DNA of 64,000 bases from Phytohabitans rumicis. GTDB taxonomy: Bacteria > Actinomycetota > Actinomycetes > Mycobacteriales > Micromonosporaceae. Shown here in pieces: positions 52,549 through 61,494 of the stretch. The stretch's first letter is position 1; every line of letters begins with the position of its first letter. The stretch spans positions 124,001-188,000 of the forward strand of contig NZ_BLPG01000001.1 in assembly GCF_011764445.1 (NCBI RefSeq), read 5' to 3'. Both the position numbers and the translations under genes were made by a program. Under the pieces are notes generated by a model that worked only from the letters and a program-made list of their open reading frames with translations, made no database searches and had not been told where the DNA came from.

Positions 52549-53715
52549 ATGAACCGGACGGCCCTGTCCTCGCGCGGCTTCCGCGGCCCGTTCGCGCGCT
52601 GGCCGCGGGCCGCTGACGCGGTGCTCGCGGCGTTGCTGCTGCTGACGACGGTGTTCCTGACCGAGGGCCCCGGCGACTCGATGGTGCTCCGGCCGATCAC
52701 CGACGTCCCGCCCGCCGCCCTCGTCGTCTTCACCGTCGCCGGGGCCGTGTTCTCCCAGCGCCGCCGCCGGCCGCTCGCGGTCCTCGCCGTGGCGGTCGCC
52801 GGCTGGGCGCTCCTGCTGCCGGCCGGGCACGGCGACCTGGGCCTGATCGCGATCTTCGCGCTGTACAGCGTGGGCCGCTACGCGGCGAGCAGCCGGCGGG
52901 GCCAGGTCGGCCTGGCAACCGCGATCGCCGTGCTCAGCCTCGACGGCCTGCTCGCGTCCACCCCGTGGGCGAACACCGGCTTCGGCGCCGTGGTCATGTT
53001 CGTGGCCTGGTACGTCGGGCGGCGCCTGCGGCTACGCGAGGAGCGCGCCGCGCAGCGGCTGCGCCAGCAGGCGGCCGAGACCCGCCGGATCATCGCCGAG
53101 GAGCGCACCCACATCGCCCGCGAACTCCACGACGTGGTCGCCCACCAGGTGAGCATGATGACGGTACAGGCCGGTGCGGCGCAGGCCGTCGCGGACGCGG
53201 ACCCGGAAGGCGCCCGCCAGGCGATGGCCGCGGTCGAGCAGGCCGGGCGTCAGGCGCTGGAGGAACTGCGGCACCTGCTGGGCGTGCTGCGCCCCGAGAC
53301 CGAACGCGACGGCCTCGGCCCCCAACCCGGGCTCGCCGACCTGCCCCGGCTCATCGCGCAGGTCCGCACGGCGGGATTGGACGTCCGGCTCACCAACGAC
53401 CTGCGGACCCCGCTACCCACCCGGGTGCAGTTGTCGGCGTACCGGATCATCCAGGAGGCGCTCACCAACGTTCTCAAACACGGCGGACCGCGCACAATGG
53501 CCGAAGTACACCTATCCGAGGAAGGAACGGACATCACCCTCGAAATCCTCGACCACGCCCCACCGGGACTCACCCGCCCGCAGACGGGCGGGCACGGGAT
53601 CGTCGGCATGCGCGAGCGCGCGACCCTGCTCGGCGGCAGCCTCGAAACCGGCCCGCGTCCCGCGGGCGGCTTCCGGGTCCTCGCCCGCCTCCCACTGGCC
53701 GGAGAGCCCGCATGA
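52549..53715 (+). CDS. HisKA_3-type sensor histidine kinase
   Basis: 388 residues. Four or five membrane helices in the first ~150 residues, a coiled segment rich in Arg/Glu/Gln (RLREERAAQRLRQQAAETRR), the phosphoacceptor HIARELHDVVAHQVSMMTVQ (His194) and a HATPase with YRIIQEALTNVLKHGG and GHGIVGMRERATLLGG. Overlaps its regulator gene by ATGA. Likely regulates the divergent MMPL exporter. Confidence 0.94.
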   Translation: MNRTALSSRGFRGPFARWPRAADAVLAALLLLTTVFLTEGPGDSMVLRPITDVPPAALVVFTVAGAVFSQRRRRPLAVLAVAVAGWALLLPAGHGDLGLIAIFALYSVGRYAASSRRGQVGLATAIAVLSLDGLLASTPWANTGFGAVVMFVAWYVGRRLRLREERAAQRLRQQAAETRRIIAEERTHIARELHDVVAHQVSMMTVQAGAAQAVADADPEGARQAMAAVEQAGRQALEELRHLLGVLRPETERDGLGPQPGLADLPRLIAQVRTAGLDVRLTNDLRTPLPTRVQLSAYRIIQEALTNVLKHGGPRTMAEVHLSEEGTDITLEILDHAPPGLTRPQTGGHGIVGMRERATLLGGSLETGPRPAGGFRVLARLPLAGEPA

Positions 53716-54401
53716 ACGCACCCCGCGGCATCACCGTCGTCGTCGCCGACGACCAGGCGCTGGTCCGCGGCGGCTTCACCATGATCCTGCGGACCCACCC
53801 CGACATCGAGGTCGTGGCCGAGGCCGGCACCGGAATCGAAGCGATCGAGGCCGCGCACCGGCACCATCCGGACGTCATCCTCATGGACATCCGCATGCCC
53901 GAGCTCGACGGCCTCCAAGCGACCGAACGCATCCTGCGGGACGCCGACTGGCCCGTCCGGATCCTGATCCTCACCACCTTCGACCCCGACGAGTACGTCT
54001 ACCAGGCGCTGCGCGCCGGTGCCAGTGGCTTCGTCCTCAAGGACATCCCACCCCAGCAGCTGGCCACCGCGGTACGCACCATCGCCGACGGCGGCGCGCT
54101 CATCGCCCCCTCGATCACCCGCCGCCTCATCAGCCGCTTCGCCGAACGCCCCACCGTCAACACCGCCGTGGCCGACCGCCTGCACCGCCTCACCGACCGC
54201 GAACGCGACATCGTGACCGCCGTCGCCCGCGGCGCCACCAACACCGAGATCGCCCAGCAGCTCTACATCGGCCCGGCCACCGTCAAGTCACACGTCTCCA
54301 GCATCCTGACCAAGCTCGGCCTCCGCGACCGTGCCCAGATCGTCGTCTTCGCCTACGAAAGCGCCCTCGTCGAGCCCGGCGCCCACGACATCGGCCACTG
54401 A
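53712..54401 (+). CDS. NarL/LuxR-type response regulator
   Basis: 229 residues. Receiver with Asp59 (VILMDIRMPELDG), ILTTFDPDEY and FVLKDIPPQQ; LuxR HTH (LTDRERDIVTAVARGATNTE, YIGPATVKSHVSSILTKLGL). Partner of the kinase at 52549. Confidence 0.95.
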   Translation: MNAPRGITVVVADDQALVRGGFTMILRTHPDIEVVAEAGTGIEAIEAAHRHHPDVILMDIRMPELDGLQATERILRDADWPVRILILTTFDPDEYVYQALRAGASGFVLKDIPPQQLATAVRTIADGGALIAPSITRRLISRFAERPTVNTAVADRLHRLTDRERDIVTAVARGATNTEIAQQLYIGPATVKSHVSSILTKLGLRDRAQIVVFAYESALVEPGAHDIGH

Positions 54402-54574
54402 CCCGCCAGCGGTCGCTGACCTCCACGACCTCCTCGCACTCGCCGGACAGTGGCTCGAAGCTGTCGAGGTAGCGGGCCCTGTCCTGAGGCGGGAGAAGCT
54501 CAGGGGTGACTGGACCGGGCTAGTTATGCTGTGGCGTCCCTCTGCGACCGGAAGTGCGGTTGGAGGCAGTCGAG

Positions 54575-55539
54575 ATGAGTGACCGCCGTCCTTCCTCCGG
54601 CGTGCTCCGCAAGGTGCTCGTCGCCCTCGGCTCCGGGCTGCTCACGTACGTCGTCACCAGCCTCGGCCCCGGCGCGGACATCAGCCTGTCGGTGCTGATA
54701 GGCGGGGTGAGCCTGCTGGTGAGCTACATGGTGGACTTTGAGCGGCGGCTCGAAGCGACGGAATCCGCGGTACAGAAGGATGTCCGGGAAACCCAGGACC
54801 TGGTGCGGCGCGAGCTCCGCAAGATCAACGAGGCCACCGAGCTGTTCATGGGCGTGGAGTCGTCGGCCGTGGGCTCGGACCACGTCGTGCAGTTGGTGCA
54901 GAGCGCCAGCCGGATCGTTCCCCATGCTCCCCCGCTGGTCGCGGCCTTCGCGGACGGCGAGATCCAGCGCATGACGACGCTGTTGAAGTCGCTCGGCGAC
55001 GGCGGTGACGTGGCCTACGACGGCGAGGACCGCGACTGGCTGTTGGGCTTGACCCGCAACGCCTCGGCGACGATCGACGCGACCAGCCTGACGACCGTCG
55101 ACGCCCAAGGCGAGTCCAATGTCGACGGCGGACTGTGGCTCAGCGATCTGGGACAGCGGTACCTGGAGGTCCAGCGCGACGCGGTCCAGCGGGGGGTGCG
55201 GATCCGGCGGGTCTTCGTGCTGGACCGGCCGGAGATCATCGACGACGCCGGCATGCGAGAGGTTGTCCAGCTACAGATGTCGCTCGGGATCGACGTGCGG
55301 GTCCTGGACCCGTCCGCGCTGACCCGGACCATCCGCACCTCCCTGCTCGACTTCATCCTCTTCGACGGCGTCGTCAGCTATGAGGTGACGCCGGCCGCGC
55401 GGATCGCCGACGATTCCAAGCCGGTCATCGTCAGCACCAGGCTCGTCCTGCGCCCGGACCGGGTCGCCGACCGCCAACAGCGGTTCCAGGATGTCTGGGC
55501 ATCGGCGCGGTCGCTGCCGGAGACCCGGGGTCGCCATGA
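54575..55539 (+). CDS. Membrane/coiled-coil protein, first of a paralogous pair
   Basis: About 321 residues from ATG 54575 (GGAGG nine bases upstream). Two hydrophobic segments (about 15-30 and 36-50) are followed by a charged, probably coiled-coil stretch (VQKDVRETQDLVRRELRKIN), then a cytoplasmic domain with GEDRDWLLGLTRNASATIDA, LGQRYLEVQRDAVQRGVRIR, RVFVLDRPEI and LLDFILFDGVVSYEV. As read, the frame runs on to 55882 over the next gene. One G added to GGGG 55527-55530 makes it stop at 55537-55539, exactly overlapping the next ATG (ATGA), which I take as the true end. Family not recognised. Confidence 0.72.
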
Positions 55540-56534
55540 CGCAGCCGGTTCCACGCCGATGGAACGACCGGATCCCGCCGCCGCTGCGCAAGATGGCCGT
55601 CTCGCTGGGCACGGGTGGGGTGGCCCTGCTGTGCGCGAGCGTCATCGGCAAGGGCGATCCACTCTGGTCGGTGGGCTTCGGGTTCTTCATCGCCAGCGTC
55701 TCGTTCCTCGCCCAACAACTGCTGACGGTCGACCACGGGCTACGAGCGGTCAAGGCGGCGCAGGAGAACACCGCGGCGGCCACGACGGCGCTGGTGAGCC
55801 GGCGGTTCTCCGACGTCGGCGACGCGACCCGGCTGCACGAGTCGATCGGTGCCTCCCTGGTCAGTCACGACTCGGTCCGTGAGCTGGTCGCCGATCTGGT
55901 GCGCATCGGTGATCGGCCGCCGCTGGTACAGCAACTCGCCATCGCCGAGTTCAGGCGCCTGGCGGTGCTCGTCAACGAGCTGAGCGACGGCACCATCAGC
56001 AGCTGCGAAGGAGAGGACCGGACCTGGTTACTCACCCTGACCAGCACGTGCCGGCAGACCATCGACGCCATCACGATCGTCACCGTCGAGCGCGGGCAGC
56101 TCCTCATCGACGGTGGCCCCCGCCGGTCGGACCGCGCACAACGGTACTTCGACGCCCAGATCGCCGCGCTCCAGCACGAGGACGGCCGGGCGATGGAGAT
56201 CCGGCGCATCCTCGTGGTGGAGCGCGGCGACGTCACCGAACTGGCGGACTTCGTCGCCTTCCGCAACGCGCAGGAGGCTGCCGGCATCAAGACCCGGGTC
56301 TGGGATCTGTCCACCGGCGTCGGCCGCGAGTACGGCGACTCGTTCGAGCTGGTCATCTTCGACCGCGCGGTCTGCTATCTGCCGAGCCCGGCCGCCCGTA
56401 CCTCGCACGGCGAGCGGCCCGTCCTCGTCAACACCCAGCTGGAAATCGATCCGGAACGGGTACGCCGCCGGGTCCAGCACTTCGAGCGGCTGTGGGACGC
56501 GCTGCGCAGACCCGCCCGCCGGCGCTCGCCCTGA
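55536..56534 (+). CDS. Membrane/coiled-coil protein, second of a paralogous pair
   Basis: 332 residues. Two hydrophobic segments (VSLGTGGVALLCASVIG; VGFGFFIASVSFLAQQLL), a helical linker, then a domain matching the previous protein: GEDRTWLLTLTSTCRQTIDA, RAQRYFDAQIAALQ, MEIRRILVVERGDV and SFELVIFDRAVCYLP. The shared GEDRxWLLxLT, TIDA, QRYxxxQ and IRRxxV positions show common origin. The two are probably subunits of one membrane-tethered complex. No enzymatic motif is recognised. Confidence 0.78.
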   Translation: MTQPVPRRWNDRIPPPLRKMAVSLGTGGVALLCASVIGKGDPLWSVGFGFFIASVSFLAQQLLTVDHGLRAVKAAQENTAAATTALVSRRFSDVGDATRLHESIGASLVSHDSVRELVADLVRIGDRPPLVQQLAIAEFRRLAVLVNELSDGTISSCEGEDRTWLLTLTSTCRQTIDAITIVTVERGQLLIDGGPRRSDRAQRYFDAQIAALQHEDGRAMEIRRILVVERGDVTELADFVAFRNAQEAAGIKTRVWDLSTGVGREYGDSFELVIFDRAVCYLPSPAARTSHGERPVLVNTQLEIDPERVRRRVQHFERLWDALRRPARRRSP

Positions 56535-56549
56535 CCCTGGGGAGCCCGT

Positions 56550-58126
56550 TCAGGCGCTGAACGGTGGGGTGTCGGTGGGGCAGACGACTCCGGGCGGTGG
56601 CAGCACGAGGTCGACGAGGTAACGCGCCGCGATGGCCTGTGCGCAGCCGCTTCGCGGGCGGTTCGGGCGTCCGAGGCTGGTGTGGCCGAAGGCGTCGACG
56701 CTGACCAGCCGGGCGCCTCCGAGCTGTGCCGCCATCCGCTGGTTGAACGCGTAGTTGGTGGCCGGGTCGTGGTAGTTGCCGAACAGCAGCAGCGGCTGGG
56801 CGGGGACCCGGTTCCACGGCCCGTCGTACCGGTCGGGATGGCGGGCGGGCCAGGTGGCGCAGAAGACACCGCCGAAGGCGTGGGCGCGGCCGACGGTCGG
56901 CGCCTGGCGTTCCCAGCGGGGCGCGACCGCGGGGAAGACGTTCTGGTTCGCCGGGTACGGCTCGTCGGCGCAGGTGACCGCGTACTCCGACTCGTTGCCC
57001 GTGTACGGGGTGCCGGCCGCGGCGAGACGGGGCGACGCGGCGAGCGGTCCGCCTCCGGTCGGGTGGATGGCTTCGTAGACGGCTTGCAGCTGCGCCGCCA
57101 ACTCGGCGTACCGCTGCGGCGCGTACAGGGTGAAGGCCACCGCGGTGGTGAACGCGCTCAGGTCCACCTCGCCGAGCCCGGGGACGGTCACCGGCCCCTG
57201 CCGCAGCCGCCGACGGATGTCCGCCAGCTTCGCCTCCGGGTCGCCGCCGCTGAACGCGCACCGCGCCCCGACCTCGGCGCAGCGCCGCAGGAACGCGTCG
57301 ATGACGGACTCCATGCCGACGGCACGCCGACGCAGGTACTCCAGCCCGTTCGTGGTGCGCAGCGCCGGATCGACGTTGCCGTCACCGACGATCGCGCGGA
57401 CCCGGTGCGGGTACAGGTTGGCGTAGGTGGCGCCGACGAGCGTGCCGTACGAGAAGCCGAGGTAGGTCAGCCGCCGGTCGCCCACGGCCGCGCGCAGCCT
57501 GTCGAGGTCGCGGGCGACGTTCGCCGTGGACACGTGGGCCAGCAGCGGCCCGCCCCGCGCCGCGCAGGCGTCGGTGAGCTCCCGGTTGGCCCGCAGCGTC
57601 GACTCGATCTGCGGGCGGGTGACCGGCACCGGGACCACCCCGCCGTACACGGCCTCGGCCTCCTCGTCGGTGGCGAAGCACCGGATCGCCGCGCTGAGGC
57701 CGACGCCCCGCGGGTCGAAGCCGACCACGTCGAAACGCCGCAAGACCTCGGCCGGGAGCACGCCGTCCAGCTCGATGGGCAGCAGCGTGCCCCGGCCACC
57801 GGGCCCGCCCGGGTTGACGAACAGCGACCCGATCCGGTGGGCCGGATCGTCGGCCGCACGGCGCAGCAACGCCAGCGACACCGAGCCCGCCGCGGGCCGC
57901 CCATGGTCGACGGGTACGGCGTAGCTGGCGCAGTCGTACCTGTGCCGTTCCTCGGCCGGCACGCCACCGACCAGCTGCTCCGGGCAGTCCTGCCACCGGA
58001 TCGTCCCGGCCCGACCGGCCGCGCCCGCCGGGCCGGCCGGCCAGGCCAGGCCAGCGGAACGCACAGCGCGAGCACCGCCAGCACGGCCACCGGCCGGGAC
58101 ATCCGTGCGGGCCGGCGAAGCTCCAT
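56550..58126 (-). pseudogene. Exported TAP-like serine peptidase, alpha/beta hydrolase (one-base deletion)
   Basis: ATG 58126 starts a signal peptide (SRPVAVLAVLALCVPLAWPG); the frame then shifts by one base between about 58030 and 58050, and the mature enzyme follows: IRWQDCPEQ, SLFVNPGGPGGRG (oxyanion loop), DVVGFDPRGVGLS, TYLGFSYGTLVGATYANLYP (nucleophile Ser in GxSxG), and in the last part PLLLFGNYHDPATNY (Asp) and AFGHTSLGRPN (His). Restored length about 525 residues. It resembles the secreted tripeptidyl aminopeptidases (SlpD/SlpE, TAP) of streptomycetes, which cut peptides from protein N-termini. Confidence 0.85.
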
Positions 58127-58175
58127 ATCGGGCAGTCTGCACCACCGGGCCGGCCGCATACATCGCGGCGAATCC

Positions 58176-59099
58176 CTAAGGGCTCACCCTGACGACGAGC
58201 TTGCCGAGCGTCCCGCCGGTGAAATCGGCGATCGCCCGTGGCGCCTCGGCGAGCGGGTACGTCGTGGCGACCGGCACCCGCAGCCGTCCGGCGACGACAT
58301 CGGCGGCGAGACCGTCCAAAGTGATGGCCGAGGGGTCGGCCATCACCGCGATGGCTTTGATGTCCGCGCTTTCCGGGGTGAAGTTCAATGTGCTGGCGAA
58401 CCGTCCACCCTGGACGACCAGGCCGGCCACCGCCGCGCCGTCGCCGGCCAGGTGCAGGGCGGCCGGCACGCCGTCCGGCGCGATCGCGCGTACCTGGGTC
58501 ACGAGGTCGGTGTGGTCCACGGCCCAGGCCGCGCCGAGCGCGGCCACGAACGCGGCCTCCGGCCCCGGCCGGCCGGTGGCGATGACGTCCGCGCCGCGCG
58601 CCACCGCCAGTTGCACCGCGTACGCGCCGACGCCGCCGGTCGCGCCCGAAACGAGGACGGTGTCGCCGGGGCCGACCTCCAGCGCGTCGACGGCGTCGCG
58701 CGCGGCGGTGCCGGCCAGGCCCAGCGCGGCGGCCCGGACGCTGTCGAGGCCCGGCGGGATCCGGGTCAGGCCGTACCCCTCCCCCACGACCAGGTACTCG
58801 GCGAAGCCGCCCTGCCCGAGGGTCGGGCGCATCACCACGCCGTACACCTCGGCGCCGACGTCTACTGTGGACACGCCGGCGCCGACGGCGGCGACCACGC
58901 CGGCGAAGTCCTTGCCGAGCACGACCGGGAAGTCGTGCTCGTACACGCCTTTGAGGTAGCCGCCGAGCACGCCGAGGTCGAAGCCGTTGACGGACGCGGC
59001 GCGTACCCGGACGAGAACCTCGCCGGGGCCCGGCTCGGGCACCGGCAGGTCGGTGACGGCGGGCGCCGCGCCATGGTCGGAGAATGCCACTGCACGCAT
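58176..59099 (-). CDS. NADP-dependent quinone-oxidoreductase-like protein (MDR family)
   Basis: 307 residues of the zinc-free medium-chain reductase type: MRAVAFSDHGAAPAVTDLPV, FPVVLGKDFAGVVAAVGAGV, GDTVLVSGATGGVGAYAVQL (AxxGGVG NADP loop) and a C-terminal PVATTYPLAEAPRAIADFTG, GTLGKLVVRV. No catalytic zinc cysteines. Divergent from an HxlR gene, a common arrangement for quinone/aldehyde stress reductases. Confidence 0.92.
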   Translation of the reverse strand: MRAVAFSDHGAAPAVTDLPVPEPGPGEVLVRVRAASVNGFDLGVLGGYLKGVYEHDFPVVLGKDFAGVVAAVGAGVSTVDVGAEVYGVVMRPTLGQGGFAEYLVVGEGYGLTRIPPGLDSVRAAALGLAGTAARDAVDALEVGPGDTVLVSGATGGVGAYAVQLAVARGADVIATGRPGPEAAFVAALGAAWAVDHTDLVTQVRAIAPDGVPAALHLAGDGAAVAGLVVQGGRFASTLNFTPESADIKAIAVMADPSAITLDGLAADVVAGRLRVPVATTYPLAEAPRAIADFTGGTLGKLVVRVSP

Positions 59100-59141
59100 G
59101 GTGGTATCACACTTTCTGTACGTTGGTTACTTCTTGTGCGC

Positions 59142-59573
59142 ATGGAAAGTTTGATCCAGAATCCGGGTATGGCGGAAGACGGCACTTTGACCCGCGTAAC
59201 GCACACCGATGTGCGCGAGCCGACCTGCGAGCTGCGCGAGATCCTCGACCGGGTCGGCGACAAATGGAGCATGCTGGTGCTGCACCTGCTCGCCGCCGGG
59301 CCGCGGCGGTACTCGGAGCTGCACCGGGCGATCGACGGCATCTCGCCGCGGATGCTCACGCTGACGCTGCGGAGCCTGGAGCGGGACGGGCTGGTGAGCC
59401 GGAGCGTCACGCCGACCTCGCCACCCCGCGTGGACTACACGCTCACTGCGGTCGGCGAGACCCTCCAGCCGCCGGTGCACGCCCTCATCGAGTGGGCGCA
59501 GGTGCACCGCGACTACGTGAGCAAGTCCCGGGAGCACTACGACATCGCCGAGCGGGGCGGCCAGGCGCTATAG
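59142..59573 (+). CDS. HxlR-family transcriptional regulator
   Basis: 143 residues from ATG 59142 (ATG 59169 is also possible). Winged helix of HxlR type: CELREILDRVGDKWSMLVLH, AGPRRYSELHRAIDGISPRM, LTLRSLERDGLVSRSV, VDYTLTAVGETLQPPVHALI, with the conserved Cys near the N-terminus and GDKW. Divergent from the oxidoreductase it probably controls. The intergenic region (59100-59141) carries a GTACGTTGGTTAC stretch that may be its site. Confidence 0.93.
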   Translation: MESLIQNPGMAEDGTLTRVTHTDVREPTCELREILDRVGDKWSMLVLHLLAAGPRRYSELHRAIDGISPRMLTLTLRSLERDGLVSRSVTPTSPPRVDYTLTAVGETLQPPVHALIEWAQVHRDYVSKSREHYDIAERGGQAL

Positions 59574-60113
59574 ACCCGCCGCGGCGTTTCCGGCGTCGAG
59601 CAACCGGCGGGCGTCCGCGCGGGACCGGATGCGCACGAACGTCAGGTGCCGCCACATCGGGTCCGCCGCCATGGCCAGATACCGCTCCCGGTAGACCGAG
59701 TGCCGGCGCCAGGCCCACACGACGACCGACTCCTGCGGGTCCCGGGCGAAAAGGTTGCGCCACTGCTCACGGTTGCCGTTCCACAGCTCGACCCGGAGCG
59801 CGACCCGGCGCAGCGTACGCAGGATGACCTGGCGCATCACCGTACGCCGAGGCGGATCGAGCACGACCACCGTGTCGGCCCGTGCCCACACCAGGTCCCG
59901 GACCGCCGAGTAGTTGCCGTCCACGACCCAGCCACCGGCCGCGGTGGCCGCGTCGACGAGCGCGCGAAACTCCTCCGTGGGAAGCGGCTGCCAATCGGCC
60001 TGGTGATAGATGCCGTCGAGTTCGACATGGGGAACGCCGAGCCGGGCCGCGAGCGCACGGCCCAGCGTCGTCTTGCCGGAGCCGGAGTTGCCAACCACCG
60101 ATACGCGCATCAT
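59568..60113 (-). CDS. P-loop kinase of the adenylate-kinase/topology-modulation type
   Basis: 181 residues. Walker A GNSGSGKTTLGRAL, then LDGIYHQADWQPLPTEEF, WVVDGNYSAVRDLVWARADT and a FVRIRSRADARRLL ending. This matches the small AAA-like kinases often annotated FlaR/DNA topology modulation; their substrate is not established. Two ATGs (60113, 60110) begin it. Its 3' end overlaps the HxlR stop by six bases (convergent). Confidence 0.88.
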   Translation of the reverse strand: MMRVSVVGNSGSGKTTLGRALAARLGVPHVELDGIYHQADWQPLPTEEFRALVDAATAAGGWVVDGNYSAVRDLVWARADTVVVLDPPRRTVMRQVILRTLRRVALRVELWNGNREQWRNLFARDPQESVVVWAWRRHSVYRERYLAMAADPMWRHLTFVRIRSRADARRLLDAGNAAAGL

Positions 60114-60119
60114 GACGCG

Positions 60120-60904
60120 TCAGGATAGGTATTCGAGCGCGGCGTGGTGCAGGGCGTGACCGCCGGAGTACAGCGCCGGCCCGGTGTGTGGATGGCGTTG
60201 GCCGGCGAACCCGCTGAACCGGCCGCCGGCCTCGGTGACGATCAGCGACGTGGCCGCGAAGTCCCATACCTGGCCCGGGTCTGCACCGCGAGGTCCAGCT
60301 CGCCGCCGGCGACCAGCAGGGCGGGGTGCGCCGCCCAGGGCCGCGGGGCGGTCACCGCCGACAGCCGGGCGACGAGCCAGCGGTCCTGCGGCAGCGCGGC
60401 CGGTCCCGGTACCACGGCGAAGCGGCTGGCCGGTACGCCGGCCGGTGGCTGGCCGGTGACGGAGATGCGCCGTTCGCGATCGGGGCCGGCATCGGTGAGG
60501 TCGGCGACGAACGCGCCCGCTCCCGCTTCGGCCCACCAGATCCGCCGCTGCGCCGGGGCGGCCGCCACGCCGACCACCACCTCGCCGTCGACCTCCAGCG
60601 CGACGAGGACCAGCCAGCGGTCGCCGCCCTCGGCGAAGCCCACGGTTCCGTCGATCGGGTCGATGATCCAGCGCCGGCCCCCGTCGCCGTGCTGGCCTTC
60701 CTCCTCGCCGAGGATCGCGTCGCCGGGCCGGGCCGCCCCCAGCACCCGCCGGATGACCGCCTCCACCGCGCGGTCGGCCTCGGTCACAAGGCTGCCGTCC
60801 GGCTTCTCCTCGCGGTGCACCTCCGTGATCCGCGCGAAGTACCCCATCGCCAACCGGGCGCCGTCCACCGCGGCACCGACCGCCAAATCAAGATCGTCGG
60901 ACAT
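60120..60904 (-). pseudogene. Inositol-monophosphatase-family protein (one-base deletion)
   Basis: N-terminal part in one frame: KPDGSLVTEADRAVEAVIRR, AILGEEEGQHGDGGRRWIID, PIDGTVGFAEGGDRWLVLVA, giving the EE and WxxDPxDGT metal motifs. The frame shifts near 60274-60284, then WDFAATSLIVTEAGGRFSGF completes the WDxAA metal site and the C-terminus. One added base gives about 261 residues. Substrates include histidinol phosphate or inositol phosphates; the context gives no hint. Confidence 0.85.
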
Positions 60905-60965
60905 CCCCCATCATCGCCGACGCCCACCCGCTGCCCCGATCCAATCCCTCTCCCCCGCCGCCGCC

Positions 60966-61145
60966 GTCGATCAAGGCTTCCTACGCCGATCAAGGGCGTC
61001 CGCGCCTACGCAACGCCGTCGACAAAGGCTTCCTGCGTCGATCAAGGGCGTCCGACGCAACGCCGTCGATCAAGGCTTTCCACGTCGATCAAGGGCATAC
61101 GGCCGTGATTGGATCTCAGATCCGCGACCATTTGCCCTTGATCGA
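60966..61145. repeat. GATCAAGG palindromic repeat cluster
   Basis: Alternating GTCGATCAAGG and CCTTGATCG units, with an imperfect hairpin at about 61086-61144 of the same design as at 8340-8402. The cluster lies between the IMPase-like gene and the unknown gene ending at 61495, a 590-base gene-free stretch. Confidence 0.85.
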
Positions 61146-61263
61146 CGGGAAAGTCCTTGATCGGCGGCGCCGCCGCCGCGCCACACGAGCACGGGCGCGC
61201 GGTCGTCGACGCCCATCCGTCCCGCCCCCGCCGCCGGATCTGTGAGTCCGCGCCGACGCGACG

Positions 61264-61365
61264 CCGTCGATCAAGGATTTCTGCGTCGATCAAGGGCATA
61301 CGGCCGTGGATCGGAGATCAAACCACGGCCGTATGCCCTTGATCGGCGGGGAAAGCCTTGATCGG
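61264..61365. repeat. GATCAAGG repeat copy with a perfect 22-bp hairpin
   Basis: Arms 61287-61308 (CGATCAAGGGCATACGGCC...) and 61324-61345 are perfectly complementary over 22 bases around a 15-base loop. Flanking inverted GATCAAGG/CCTTGATC units extend it. From about 61370 to 61494 the DNA is low-complexity G/C with GCGGCGGGC units and no gene. Confidence 0.85.
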
Positions 61366-61494
61366 CGCCGCTCCGCGCCCGCGCGGCGCCGCACGGACGC
61401 GGAGCGAGGACGGCGGGCACCGCGCGAGGGCGGCGGGCGCGGAGCGCGGGCGGCGGGCACCAGAGCGCGGGGCGGAGGTGGGGCCTCGGTGGGG

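Noticed and set aside
56682-59141. A 960-codon plus-strand frame ending in the HxlR gene
   Set aside because: Only its last 143 codons are protein-like; the remainder is antisense to the peptidase and oxidoreductase genes.
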